64,000 bases of DNA from an uncultured bacterium (GCA_902763805.1 CACWTN010000008.1:26047-90046); one strand, 5' to 3'. Positions 35,122 through 45,895 are shown, numbered from the stretch's first letter. Notes: generated from the sequence alone by a model not told the origin. A program made the numbers and translations.

Positions 35122-35870
35122 CTTAATCGTAAAAACGCCTCAATTTTAGCTTTTATTGAGCCTGATGCATAATCATCTATATCTATGTATAATCCGTTAT
35201 ATTTATCTGCAAGATATTTTGCAAGCTGAGCTTTTGAGCAAAATGCCTGAGCATAGAAAACTGTCGGAACATTTGGATTAACATACATTTCCAAATCTAA
35301 ATCGGCAGGAGTTCCCGCCTCGACGCATCTTGTCCAGCCGTAAACGTGTGTTGTATCAGGAAATAATTTGAGTGTTTCCAAATCATTAGGAGGAACTCCC
35401 CAAAAACCCGGTGTAAATTGCGGATTCGAAGAATTGTTGTTTTCAGGTATCAGCGCGGGTTGATAAGTTGTAATTGCCGGATGTATTATATTTGCGGTAA
35501 TCAGTTGTATTTTGTCATATAGCGGTAAATTACTCTTGCATATTATTATTTCTTTTTTGTTATCGGTTTCTTCGTATATTGTTGTAATAACATTAAATCC
35601 CATATCCGTAAGTATCTTTGACGCAAACCAGCCGCTGTCGCACTTGTCTTTGCCGATAGGTGCGATAATTAAATCAGGCTTAAGAAACATTGTATTATCA
35701 ATAATATTTTTTATGATTTTACAATAAGATTCAGGAAGAATATTTGTTTTCGGATAACCAAAATCAATATCCAAATCAATCCATTCCGCATTTGGGTATT
35801 TTTCTTTTGTTTCTTCAATTATGTCAGGTCTTGGATATCCCCAAAAACCTATTTTCTGTACATTTTTCAT
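35118..35870 (-). CDS. Hypothetical protein with a repeated GFWG motif
   Basis: This 250-residue soluble protein is not recognised. K-I-G-F-W-G-Y-P at the N-terminus and T-P-G-F-W-G-V-P near residue 155 suggest two related halves, each followed by Pro- and Asp-rich segments (WIDLDIDFGYP; ADLDLEMYVNP). The middle has LIIAPIGKDKCDSGWFASKIL, a Rossmann-like stretch. It is not clearly an enzyme. It lies upstream of the SYRA gene on the same strand and is divergent from the TSCPD gene. Confidence 0.72.
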   Translation of the reverse strand: MKNVQKIGFWGYPRPDIIEETKEKYPNAEWIDLDIDFGYPKTNILPESYCKIIKNIIDNTMFLKPDLIIAPIGKDKCDSGWFASKILTDMGFNVITTIYEETDNKKEIIICKSNLPLYDKIQLITANIIHPAITTYQPALIPENNNSSNPQFTPGFWGVPPNDLETLKLFPDTTHVYGWTRCVEAGTPADLDLEMYVNPNVPTVFYAQAFCSKAQLAKYLADKYNGLYIDIDDYASGSIKAKIEAFLRLS

Positions 35871-35901
35871 AAGCTTTATGATATCACAAAGATACGTTTA
35901 T

Positions 35902-35931
35902 TTGAAAAATATTTGCTCAGTGTGATATAAT
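35902..35931 (+). promoter_or_regulatory. Promoter of the TSCPD-icd unit
   Basis: TTGAAA (35902-35907) and TATAAT (35926-35931) are 18 nt apart, and TGA precedes the -10. It lies 25 nt before the ATG at 35957. Confidence 0.65.
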
Positions 35932-35956
35932 TTTGTTGTTAAGAAAAGGAGTATAT

Positions 35957-36262
35957 ATGAGCGATAATATTGAAATAAAAGAAAATGACGGATTTGATGA
36001 AGTACGTTTTCAGCCAAGCGGTGTATGCAGTAAGTTGATGGTTCTGAAAATAAAAGATAATAAAATTGCTGATATGGAAACTGTCGGAGGCTGCAGCGGT
36101 AACTTAAAAGGTATCGGTTCTCTTGTAATAGGTATGGATATAAATGAGGTTATAAAAAGACTTCAGGGACTTCCGTGCGGAAGCAGACCGACAAGCTGTC
36201 CTGACCAATTATCTATAGCTTTAAAACTGTATCTTGAACACAAATCAACAGTTGCAGTATAG
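35957..36262 (+). CDS. TSCPD domain-containing protein
   Basis: This 101-residue protein ends its core in PTSCPDQLSIAL, the namesake TSCPD motif, preceded by GGCSGNLKGIGSLV and GLPCGSR, which supply conserved cysteines. Such domains occur alone or at the end of B12-dependent ribonucleotide reductases and may bind metal. The ATG at 35957 has AAAAGGAG 7 nt upstream, better than a TTG further up. It probably shares a transcript with the dehydrogenase 11 nt downstream. Confidence 0.85.
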   Translation: MSDNIEIKENDGFDEVRFQPSGVCSKLMVLKIKDNKIADMETVGGCSGNLKGIGSLVIGMDINEVIKRLQGLPCGSRPTSCPDQLSIALKLYLEHKSTVAV

Positions 36263-36273
36263 GGGTGTAGGAT

Positions 36274-37263
36274 ATGCATAATATTACATTGATAAAGGGT
36301 GACGGCATTGGGCCTGAAATATCAGATGCTGTTTTGAGGATTATTAAAGCTGCAGGGGTTGAAATTAACTGGGATATACAGACTGCCGGTGCAGATGTTA
36401 TAGAACAAGAAGGAGTGCCTTTACCGCAAAGAGTTCTTGATTCTGTTAAAAAGAACAAAGTTGCACTTAAAACCCCAGTAACTACACCTATCGGAAAAGG
36501 ATTCCGTTCGGTTAACGTTCAGTTAAGAAAAGAACTTGATTTGTACGCAAATTTAAGACCCTGTTATAATCTGCCTAATGTTAAAACAAGGTATGAAGGT
36601 GTAGACGTAGTTGTTGTAAGGGAAAATACCGAAGATTTGTATGCGGGAATCGAACGACAGGTTGATGAGGATACCGCTGAAAGTATTAAAATAATTACCC
36701 GTGCGGCATCAGAGAGAATTGCAAAATTTGCATTTGATTATGCGGTTAAAAATAACAGAAAACTTGTTACTGTTGTTACAAAAGCAAATATATGCAAACT
36801 TTCAGACGGTCTGTTCTTGGAAAGCGCAAGGAAGGTTGCAGAAAATTACGATATACCGCTTAAAGAGATTTTAGTCGATAACTGTTGTATGCAGCTTGTT
36901 CAAAATCCAAATCAGTTTGATGTTTTACTTCTTCCGAACCTGTACGGAGATATAGTTTCAGATTTATGCGCAGGGCTTATTGGCGGTCTTGGTGTTGCAC
37001 AGGGAGCAAATATAGGAAAAGATTATGCCGTATTTGAACCCGTACACGGTTCTGCTCCGGATATTGCAGGACAAAATAAAGCTAACCCAACGGCTATGCT
37101 TATGTCTGCTATAGAAATGCTGAATTATATCGGAGAACAGGAAGCCGGTAAAAGAATTAAAACAGCATTATTTAAGACGCTTGAAAATAATATAAAGACT
37201 GCCGATTTGGGCGGAAATGCTTCCTGCAGTGATTTTGCTGATGCAATAATCAAGGCTCTTTAA
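36274..37263 (+). CDS. icd: NAD-type isocitrate dehydrogenase family protein
   Basis: This 329-residue beta-decarboxylating dehydrogenase shows GDGIGPEI, the substrate-binding region VNVQLRKELDLYANLRP, RENTEDLYAGIE, and the metal/NAD region NLYGDIVSDLCAGLIGGLG and EPVHGSAPDIAGQ. RENTEDLYAG points to isocitrate (or homoisocitrate) rather than isopropylmalate. The short length is typical of the bacterial NAD-linked group. It would supply 2-oxoglutarate. No other citrate-cycle gene is present here. Confidence 0.85.
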   Translation: MHNITLIKGDGIGPEISDAVLRIIKAAGVEINWDIQTAGADVIEQEGVPLPQRVLDSVKKNKVALKTPVTTPIGKGFRSVNVQLRKELDLYANLRPCYNLPNVKTRYEGVDVVVVRENTEDLYAGIERQVDEDTAESIKIITRAASERIAKFAFDYAVKNNRKLVTVVTKANICKLSDGLFLESARKVAENYDIPLKEILVDNCCMQLVQNPNQFDVLLLPNLYGDIVSDLCAGLIGGLGVAQGANIGKDYAVFEPVHGSAPDIAGQNKANPTAMLMSAIEMLNYIGEQEAGKRIKTALFKTLENNIKTADLGGNASCSDFADAIIKAL

Positions 37264-37280
37264 GGAATGTAAAACCTTCC

Positions 37281-37309
37281 TTTACTTTGAAGCATCTTTT
37301 TGTTATAAT
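37281..37309 (+). promoter_or_regulatory. Promoter of rimP-nusA
   Basis: TTTACT (37281-37286) and a perfect TATAAT (37304-37309) are 17 nt apart with TGT just before the -10. The expected start is about 37316, only some 14 nt before an intrinsic terminator hairpin. Confidence 0.65.
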
Positions 37310-37329
37310 GTCTTTGTGAATAGTTTCTT

Positions 37330-37368
37330 AAAAAAGAACGGTCATTGGTTACCCGTTCTTTTTTATTT
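37330..37368 (+). terminator. Leader terminator (attenuator-like) before rimP
   Basis: A 12-bp stem (37330-37341 with 37353-37364) with an 11-nt loop runs into a T-rich tail, between the promoter and the rimP start at 37398. Transcripts would stop after about 50 nt unless anti-terminated. NusA itself affects termination, so autogenous control is plausible. It could also end residual icd transcription. Confidence 0.65.
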
Positions 37369-37397
37369 TAAGGATTACCTTAAAGAACCGGAGGCTT

Positions 37398-37880
37398 ATG
37401 AAACAGGACATTAACAGACACGAAGTATTGGAAAAAATTACACCGCTCATAGAGAATACGGCTATGAGATTTGGGTACATTCCGATAGAAATTGAGTTTA
37501 TTAAAGAAAATCACCGTTGGTTTCTGAGAATATATTTGTATTCAAAAGAAAAAGATGTAACGCTTGATGATTGCGAAAACGTAACACGTTCTCTTAATGA
37601 TTTTCTTGATGAGTTAATTCCTGTAAAGTATTATCTTGAAGTTTCATCTCCCGGATTAGAAAGAAAATTCAAATCAAATAAGGAGTTTGTTTATTTTCAG
37701 GGCAGAAGAATAAGCCTTAAACTCAGAGAACCGTTAGAAGGTGAAACGGAAAAAATATTTAAAGGTGAAATTATTAACTGGGACGACAATGAAGGTTTAA
37801 CATTCCTTCGCTTTGATGACGGTGAAGAACTTCATATCCCTAAAGATAATATTCAATCGGCAAAATTATACATTGATTAA
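37398..37880 (+). CDS. rimP: Ribosome maturation factor RimP
   Basis: This 160-residue protein helps assemble the 30S subunit. It has the two-domain RimP layout: the N-terminal domain with LRIYLYSKEKDVTLDDCENVTRSL and YYLEVSSPGLERKF, and the SH3-like C-terminal domain with GEIINWDDNEGLTFLRFDDGEEL. ACCGGAGG precedes the ATG. It is followed after 24 nt by nusA, the widely conserved rimP-nusA pair. Confidence 0.95.
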   Translation: MKQDINRHEVLEKITPLIENTAMRFGYIPIEIEFIKENHRWFLRIYLYSKEKDVTLDDCENVTRSLNDFLDELIPVKYYLEVSSPGLERKFKSNKEFVYFQGRRISLKLREPLEGETEKIFKGEIINWDDNEGLTFLRFDDGEELHIPKDNIQSAKLYID

Positions 37881-37904
37881 TAATAAAAAAGAAAGGATAA
37901 AATT

Positions 37905-39140
37905 ATGATTAAAATCGGAACGGCGCTGTTTGAAGCGTGTGAAGAACTCGAAAGAGAAAGAGGTATATCCAAAGACGTAATTATTTCTTCTCTTTGTGAT
38001 GCTCTTGTTGCTGCATATAAAAAACATATGCACGTAAAAGAAGCTGCTAATATTGAAGCAATATTTGATGAACAAACAGGTGAAATCGGTGTATTTTCAA
38101 CGAAAACAGTTGTTAAAAAAGTTGAAGACCCTGATATGGAAATATCTTTAAAAGATGCTCAGGAAATTGATGACGAAGTTGAAGTAGATGATGAAGTTAA
38201 AATTGAAGTAACTCCCGAACAATTCGGAAGAATTGCTGCTCAATCTGCAAAACAGGTTATTACTCAGAGAATCAGAGATGCTGAAAGAAATAATATTTTA
38301 AATGAATTCCTTGAAAAGAAAGGAACATTAACAACAGGTATTATTCAGAGAGTTGAAAACAGAAACGTAATTGTTAACATCGGTAAAACTGATGCAATTA
38401 TGCCTCAGAGAGAACAAATCCCGAGAGAATACTATAAACCCGGTAACAGAATCAGAGTATTTGTTCTTAACGTAAAAGAAACAAACAGACTCCCTCAGGT
38501 AATCGTATCTCACGCACATCCTGAAATCGTAAGAGAATTGTTTGAACTTGAAGTTCCTGAAATTGAAGACGGAATTGTTGAAATTAAATCAATTTCACGT
38601 GAAGCAGGCTTCAGAACAAAAATCGCAGTTTGGTCAAATGACCCTGAAGTTGATTCTGTAGGTGCTTGTATCGGACCGCGCGGAAGCAGAATTCAGACAA
38701 TTGTCGGAGAACTTAAGAATGAAAAAATCGATATCGTTCGCTGGTCAGAAGACCCTGTTGAATATATCGTAAACGCTATATCTCCTGCAAGAGTTGTTTC
38801 TGTTGACATTATGACAGACGGTGAAGACCAAAAGGATGCTCTTGTTGTAGTTCCTGATGACCAGTTATCACTTGCTATCGGTCGTGAAGGTCAAAACGTA
38901 AGACTTGCTCACAGATTAACAGGCTGGAAGATTGATATTAAATCAGTTTCTCAAATGGAAGATGAAGAAGCAAGAAAACAGTCAAACTTTGACGAATACA
39001 ATGATGATGAAGTTGAAGAACGTGCTGTTGATTCTGATGAAATTCAGGAAGAAATTGAAGAAGAAATGAACCAGCAGGCTTATGATGAAGAAGACCTTCA
39101 GCAGGAAGAAGCTGAAGAAGAAACTTCTGAAGAAGAATAG
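37905..39140 (+). CDS. nusA: Transcription termination/antitermination protein NusA
   Basis: This 411-residue protein has the N-terminal RNAP-binding domain, an S1 domain (GIIQRVENRNVIVNIGKTDAIMP), and two KH domains with DPVGACIGPRG-like (SVGACIGPRGSRIQ) and LAIGREGQNVRLA motifs. The C-terminal 60 residues are a Glu/Asp-rich tail instead of the acidic repeats of E. coli. It modulates pausing and termination. A strong terminator follows. Confidence 0.96.
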   Translation: MIKIGTALFEACEELERERGISKDVIISSLCDALVAAYKKHMHVKEAANIEAIFDEQTGEIGVFSTKTVVKKVEDPDMEISLKDAQEIDDEVEVDDEVKIEVTPEQFGRIAAQSAKQVITQRIRDAERNNILNEFLEKKGTLTTGIIQRVENRNVIVNIGKTDAIMPQREQIPREYYKPGNRIRVFVLNVKETNRLPQVIVSHAHPEIVRELFELEVPEIEDGIVEIKSISREAGFRTKIAVWSNDPEVDSVGACIGPRGSRIQTIVGELKNEKIDIVRWSEDPVEYIVNAISPARVVSVDIMTDGEDQKDALVVVPDDQLSLAIGREGQNVRLAHRLTGWKIDIKSVSQMEDEEARKQSNFDEYNDDEVEERAVDSDEIQEEIEEEMNQQAYDEEDLQQEEAEEETSEEE

Positions 39141-39157
39141 CTGATTTAGGTATAAAT

Positions 39158-39187
39158 AAGACGCTGATATAATCAGCGTCTTTTTTT
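39158..39187 (+). terminator. Intrinsic terminator of nusA
   Basis: AAGACGCTGA pairs with TCAGCGTCTT around a 5-nt loop, followed by a T run. The convergent gene ends at 39186, within its tail. Confidence 0.85.
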
Positions 39188-39677
39188 AGTTTAATGTGTG
39201 GTTAACCATAAATCGTCTTTTTAAATCCAATGTCTGGTTAGCTAATGTTTCTTCTTTAAACTTGAACGGCTTATTAATTTTGAACAGTCCGACATTAGTA
39301 TAGTCATCAATTGCTATCAATTTCATAGGATTTATAATTTTTTTCAATTTTTGTATGTTTGTTACTTTATTTGTTATAAAGTCTATAACATGTGTCATTA
39401 AGTATGTTTCTGTCGGTAATATTCCCAACCCTATAGGCATTTTATTGTCTTTAAAGTAAACGCACTTTTGTTCTAAAACTTTGCATTCATAGTACAGTTT
39501 TTTGAATCCGTCAGCATATACCTCTCTAGCGTATAAAGTTGATGAACCTTGGTCAATTTTAACCTGTTTTCCAATGTACAAGCCATATTTGTTATAAAAG
39601 TGCCATACATTTCCTTCCCGCTTTGTTATAGCGTGATTTTTTGTTAAGTATTCGGCTATGGGTGATATTTTTGTCAT
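39186..39677 (-). CDS. Hypothetical protein, paralogue of its upstream neighbour
   Basis: This 163-residue basic protein is not recognised. It shares with the adjacent gene (39680-40210) an N-terminal KISPIAEYLTKN (KISPVAKYLAKN in the neighbour), a Y/F-N-x-x-G-x-x-x-G segment, and a C-terminal FKINKPFKF (YKINKPFKY). The two genes are 2 nt apart, so they look like a tandem duplication. No signal peptide or membrane segment is visible. ISPI near the N-terminus also occurs in the protein at 54832-55323. Confidence 0.7.
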   Translation of the reverse strand: MTKISPIAEYLTKNHAITKREGNVWHFYNKYGLYIGKQVKIDQGSSTLYAREVYADGFKKLYYECKVLEQKCVYFKDNKMPIGLGILPTETYLMTHVIDFITNKVTNIQKLKKIINPMKLIAIDDYTNVGLFKINKPFKFKEETLANQTLDLKRRFMVNHTLN

Positions 39678-39679
39678 TT

Positions 39680-40210
39680 TTATCCTTTTATCATGGGTTT
39701 TGTTTTGTCAATGGGTCTTTCGGGAGTATGCAGATGTGCCTTAAATTCATATTTAAAAGGTTTGTTTATTTTATATATCGGGTAATTTTTCGGCAATCCT
39801 GCAATTTGCCTTTCTTGTACCAGCTCGTCACATTCTTTTATTTGATCTATGTACAAATCAGAAGATAAGCCTCGTGTAAGTTCGTCTGTTTTGTTAACAT
39901 TATGTTCATAATCATTTATGTATTTGTTTATTTGGATATTTACCGGTATAAAACGGTGTTTATCCAAAAAGTATCTTTGTAGTCTTTTAACAATGGTTAA
40001 CTGCTGTAAGAATGGTTTATCTTCGTTTTCTTTGTACAAATCAATTTTTATTCGTGTTAAATTGCTATCTTGTTCTTTTTTTAATGTTCCTAAAATTTTA
40101 CCGTCAGGGTTGATAAATTCAACTAAATCAGAAGCATAGCGAGGCTTATGCGCCTTCACGTTATTTTTCGCTAAATATTTTGCGACAGGTGAAATTTTAA
40201 AACTGTACAT
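39680..40210 (-). CDS. Hypothetical protein, tandem paralogue
   Basis: This 176-residue basic, Lys/Asn/Tyr-rich protein shares conserved N- and C-terminal blocks with the next gene, while the middle is diverged. The C-terminus is extended by a Pro-rich TPERPIDKTKP tail. GGAGTAGG precedes the ATG, with a TATAAA about 35 nt upstream. Unknown function; the pair appears to be a lineage-specific family. Confidence 0.7.
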   Translation of the reverse strand: MYSFKISPVAKYLAKNNVKAHKPRYASDLVEFINPDGKILGTLKKEQDSNLTRIKIDLYKENEDKPFLQQLTIVKRLQRYFLDKHRFIPVNIQINKYINDYEHNVNKTDELTRGLSSDLYIDQIKECDELVQERQIAGLPKNYPIYKINKPFKYEFKAHLHTPERPIDKTKPMIKG

Positions 40211-40275
40211 TCCTACTCCTAATCATAAGTTGTTGCTTGGGTTTTATATGTAACGATACACGCGGTATTTTATGA

Positions 40276-40722
40276 TTATTTCATTTCAACTTTATTTTTA
40301 TTATCTTTAATCGGGTCTGTTTTTGGGATATTGCTTTCTGATAAGTTGCGGATTTTCAGTTCCGCATTTTGAGCTTTAATCATATTTCTCAGGAATGTAT
40401 CGTCCTGCATATTTTTTTTCATATCAGCGAAAACAGCTTTTAGTTCTTCTTCACTCAAACCTTCAGAAGCTTTCATGCAAACAACAAGTCTGTCTTTTCT
40501 GAATGTAAAGTATGAAGCGGCCAGAATACCCCAAAGTAATAATCCCTGAAAAATTCCTATAGAAGGTATCTGAGTGAAGTATGAAGCTGCATAGTTCCAG
40601 ATATGCATACAAAGCCAGCCTGGGAACCAGCCGAATCCTGCGGCAAGGCAAATCCCGATGAATGCCAGATATAATATACCTCTGAAACCTTTTACCTGTA
40701 TAACATTAAAACTTTTTTTCAT
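40276..40722 (-). CDS. Hypothetical two-helix membrane protein
   Basis: This 148-residue protein has two hydrophobic helices (about 13-38 and 52-72) and a polar C-terminal half with a helical EGLSEEELKAVFADMKK segment. I do not recognise the family. It begins 5 nt after the ligA stop, so it should be co-transcribed with ligA. A housekeeping membrane role is possible, but nothing fixes it. Confidence 0.75.
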   Translation of the reverse strand: MKKSFNVIQVKGFRGILYLAFIGICLAAGFGWFPGWLCMHIWNYAASYFTQIPSIGIFQGLLLWGILAASYFTFRKDRLVVCMKASEGLSEEELKAVFADMKKNMQDDTFLRNMIKAQNAELKIRNLSESNIPKTDPIKDNKNKVEMK

Positions 40723-40727
40723 TTAAT

Positions 40728-42722
<1,995 letters not shown>

Positions 42723-42736
42723 TTATTTAAAAACTG

Positions 42737-42973
42737 TTATTTTAATACATTTTCTCTGTATTCAGCACTATTTTTGATATTACTTTCTCTTTCAAAAACA
42801 TCTGTTTCAAGCTGCTGCTTTATTTTAGATGCGTTCTCAAGACTTTGTTTGATTTTATCAGAATTATAAATGTCCTTTTTGCAGACATTGCTTTTTTGTT
42901 CATTCATGCAGCTTAGAACCTGCCTTTTTACAGTTCTCGGCATTACACCAATATCACCTATAATATGCGCCAT
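42737..42973 (-). CDS. Small hypothetical protein (78 residues)
   Basis: This 78-residue polar, helical protein has two cysteines (C22, C31) and no membrane segment. An AAAAGGAG site 7 nt before the ATG, and its tight placement between the O-antigen ligase gene (11 nt) and ligA, support it as a real gene. The family is not recognised. Confidence 0.62.
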   Translation of the reverse strand: MAHIIGDIGVMPRTVKRQVLSCMNEQKSNVCKKDIYNSDKIKQSLENASKIKQQLETDVFERESNIKNSAEYRENVLK

Positions 42974-42984
42974 GTAAACTCCTT

Positions 42985-44286
42985 TTATGCTTTTTTGTAT
43001 TTAACATTTACCCCTATAATACCAATCATAATCCAAAAAGTAAACTGAATCTGAGGTCTGAAAAATACCGTATCCACAAACCCATGGGTTAATATTCCGA
43101 TGATTGATAATAATGCACAAAGAACAAAAACTGAATCTGTTGTTTTGCTGCTGAATATAAATTTAACTGCTTTATAAATGTTTGCGCCAAGAAAACTCAA
43201 AAAAGCTGCAAGTGCAAATATTCCGCTCTCAACTGCCGTTTCCAGATAAATATTATATGCGCTCAGTGCGTCAAATCCTGTTTTCATGTATAAACCGTAA
43301 ATTTCTCTGAAGTTTTGATTTCCGCACCCTATTCCTAACAGCCAGTTATCTTTAAACATTTGAAAACTTGATTGGTATACATTAAATCTGAAGGAGTTAG
43401 AACTGTCGCTTCTCATTGCAAAAATAGAGAATATTCTCGCTCTGAGTGATGCAGTTGAAACTATGATAAATGAGGTTATTAATGCAAATATTCCGACAAT
43501 CGTTGTGAAAAGCTTTTGCAATTTCGGCTGAAGAAGTTTGTATGTGATGCATACTAATGTTATAAAAGCAAAGAAAAATCCTATATATGCGCCTCTGCAG
43601 CCTGTCAGAACCATAGCGGCAACTGATAAAAGTCCTGCGATAACTGAAACCGATAATAATTTCTTATTAATAAAAGGTATTGCCAAAAACGAAGGAATTA
43701 TTGACAGCATATATCCGCCAAATAAATTTGGGTTGTATGGTTTCAGTGTTCCGTAAACCCTTGTCATGACTTCTTCAGGGTTGAGATGCGACATATCCTG
43801 CCAGCCTGAGATTTCTTCTACAGCTCCAAAATTTTGCAGGAAGGCAAAAACTGTTTCATAGCATGCACAAAAAGCAAGTGATACAAATATCCATTTAATC
43901 TTGCTGTGATTATCTTTTAAATAATGTACAACAGAGATATAAAAACCTATATATGTAAGGGTTTTAAAAAAACCTTTCAGGCTTAAATAAAACAATGTAG
44001 AGCCGGATACACTTATAAGTACAAGCATAAAATACACAAGCAGGCACACATCTGTTTTATTAAGTTCAAAATGCTCATCGGGTTTCGTAATCAGTTTTAT
44101 GGTTGTAAGTAAAATTGCAAACAAGGCAAAATATCCGATTATATCAGATTCTGCAAACAAAGAACTAAATATAACCATAAATATGTTTAAACCGATGAAA
44201 AAATCTATGTTTTGAAGTAAAAAGCTCTTGTTATATATTGAATTAAATAATGACTGTATTTTTGTTAAAACTGTATTAATAAACAA
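42985..44286 (-). CDS. O-antigen ligase / polymerase (Wzy_C, IctB-like)
   Basis: This 433-residue inner-membrane protein has 10-12 hydrophobic helices and a large periplasmic loop (about 300-355). TGCRGAYIGF matches the Wzy_C core, and THGFVDTVFFRPQIQFTFW strongly resembles cyanobacterial IctB-type members. Family members join O-antigen to the lipid A core or polymerise it. The neighbouring heptose kinase supports an LPS role. Confidence 0.85.
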   Translation of the reverse strand: MFINTVLTKIQSLFNSIYNKSFLLQNIDFFIGLNIFMVIFSSLFAESDIIGYFALFAILLTTIKLITKPDEHFELNKTDVCLLVYFMLVLISVSGSTLFYLSLKGFFKTLTYIGFYISVVHYLKDNHSKIKWIFVSLAFCACYETVFAFLQNFGAVEEISGWQDMSHLNPEEVMTRVYGTLKPYNPNLFGGYMLSIIPSFLAIPFINKKLLSVSVIAGLLSVAAMVLTGCRGAYIGFFFAFITLVCITYKLLQPKLQKLFTTIVGIFALITSFIIVSTASLRARIFSIFAMRSDSSNSFRFNVYQSSFQMFKDNWLLGIGCGNQNFREIYGLYMKTGFDALSAYNIYLETAVESGIFALAAFLSFLGANIYKAVKFIFSSKTTDSVFVLCALLSIIGILTHGFVDTVFFRPQIQFTFWIMIGIIGVNVKYKKA

Positions 44287-44323
44287 ACCGTTTGTCCCCG
44301 CATAATTCGGCTATTTTAAATAG

Positions 44324-44872
44324 TTATCCTACTTCTTTGTTTAAAACATCATCTTCAACTTTTGTATCATAAGTCACTCTGACATCAGAGATTGTTCCGT
44401 TGAATTTGTAGTTTTCACCTTCCAATGTTACAGGAAGTCCGATTTTAATTTTGTTACCCCCTACAACAGCTCCGTCTTTAGTGATTTTTGCGGTATCTGT
44501 AACTGATACTACAGCATCAAATATTGAGGGCTGTGCCGGATCGTTAACCAGTACATACTGTTTTTCATTCTTTTGTGATGCAACAGCTGTCTGACGCGGC
44601 GTATAAGCAACTCCGTTAACACTTAATTCCGTGTAAGGAACATTTCTTATTGTGATAAAAGTTTTTTCTCCGGCTTTTATAGGAAATTCTTCGCCCGTAA
44701 CAGTTACGCCCCTTAAAAATACCTGAAATGTTATTTCGGATGTTGCTTCAATTTGTTTGTCGGCAGTCTGTCTGAAGTGTTTTACTGTGAAAACACCGAC
44801 AAACAGTGCAATGACAACTCCTACTATAATTATTATATCTACTATATTGAATTTTCCCAGAATGTTTTTCAT
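44324..44872 (-). CDS. DUF4330 domain protein
   Basis: This 182-residue protein has one N-terminal hydrophobic helix (NIVDIIIIVGVVIALFVGVFTV, about 10-31) followed by a beta-rich domain. This matches DUF4330, a family found mainly in cyanobacteria; its function is unknown. It starts 3 nt after the heptose kinase gene. An envelope role is suggested only by this neighbour and by the membrane anchor. Confidence 0.8.
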   Translation of the reverse strand: MKNILGKFNIVDIIIIVGVVIALFVGVFTVKHFRQTADKQIEATSEITFQVFLRGVTVTGEEFPIKAGEKTFITIRNVPYTELSVNGVAYTPRQTAVASQKNEKQYVLVNDPAQPSIFDAVVSVTDTAKITKDGAVVGGNKIKIGLPVTLEGENYKFNGTISDVRVTYDTKVEDDVLNKEVG

Positions 44873-44875
44873 TGA

Positions 44876-45895
44876 TTAGTCCTCCACTTCAATCTTGTTT
44901 GGAACAGCGTTTAAAATCTCTTTTATTGTTGTAGTTGCGCATCCGAATTGTTTGATTACAATTCCTGCTGCTATGTTGCCGATGGTGGCAGCATAAACCG
45001 GCTCTGCACCAACAGACAGTGCAAGTGTGTATATTGCAGTAACCGTATCGCCGGCACCTGTTACATCAAAAACTTTTGACTTATTAAAAACAGGTATATG
45101 TATGTATTTTCCGTCTTTCGTAATTATTGCCATGCCTTCTGAACCGCATGTTATAAGCACGGATTCCGCACTTGTTTCTTTTATGATAGTATTTCCTGCA
45201 AGAATATAATCCGCTTTATCCTTTAGGCTAAAACCAACAAATTTCTGTGTGTCAGGTAAATTCGGCGTCATTGATGTTACGCCTTTATATCTGTTAAGAT
45301 TTTTTTGCGCATCAACAACAACAATTTTGTTATATTTTGCAGCCAAATCGGTTACTGTTTTTATTATTTTGTCGGTTAACGTACCGATATGATAGTCAGA
45401 AAGAATAACTGCGTCATGTTCAGGCAGAAGTTCTGATATTTTTTCTATAATTTTATTTTCTGTTTCAGTGCTTATCGGGGCATTTGTCTGTCTGTCAATT
45501 CTTACGATTTGTTGTGTTACGGATTGAGAACAAGAACCTGATATCCTTGTCTTTGTAACTGTTTTGCGCTTGTCATCAACAATCAGATTATCACAATTTA
45601 TGTTAGCCTTTCTGAAGGCCTCTTTAAGTTCTTCACCCTGATAATCATTTCCTATTACGCCTACAGCCGTAACTTTTCCACCGTTAATTGATGAAGCGTT
45701 GTGAGCAGCATTTGATGCTCCGCCAAGTATATAGTTTGTATGAGTATGTTGTAAAATCAGCACAGGAGCTTCTCTTGAGATTCTTTCAGTATCTCCGTAT
45801 ACCATTTCATCAAGCGCCATGTCGCCAATAACAAGTATTTTTTTCTCACTTAACCTGTTTATGTACTCTCTTAATTTTTCCAAATCTATTTTCAT
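44876..45895 (-). CDS. rfaE1: Heptose-7-phosphate kinase (RfaE1 / HldE N-terminal domain)
   Basis: This 339-residue PfkB-family kinase phosphorylates D-glycero-D-manno-heptose 7-phosphate for the LPS core. It shows GDMALDEMVYGD..RISREAP, GGASNAAHNAS and the catalytic FDVTGAGDTVTA. The adenylyltransferase half of E. coli HldE is missing, so it is the stand-alone RfaE1 form. It heads the minus-strand run to ligA and is divergent from the gene at 45977. Confidence 0.9.
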   Translation of the reverse strand: MKIDLEKLREYINRLSEKKILVIGDMALDEMVYGDTERISREAPVLILQHTHTNYILGGASNAAHNASSINGGKVTAVGVIGNDYQGEELKEAFRKANINCDNLIVDDKRKTVTKTRISGSCSQSVTQQIVRIDRQTNAPISTETENKIIEKISELLPEHDAVILSDYHIGTLTDKIIKTVTDLAAKYNKIVVVDAQKNLNRYKGVTSMTPNLPDTQKFVGFSLKDKADYILAGNTIIKETSAESVLITCGSEGMAIITKDGKYIHIPVFNKSKVFDVTGAGDTVTAIYTLALSVGAEPVYAATIGNIAAGIVIKQFGCATTTIKEILNAVPNKIEVED

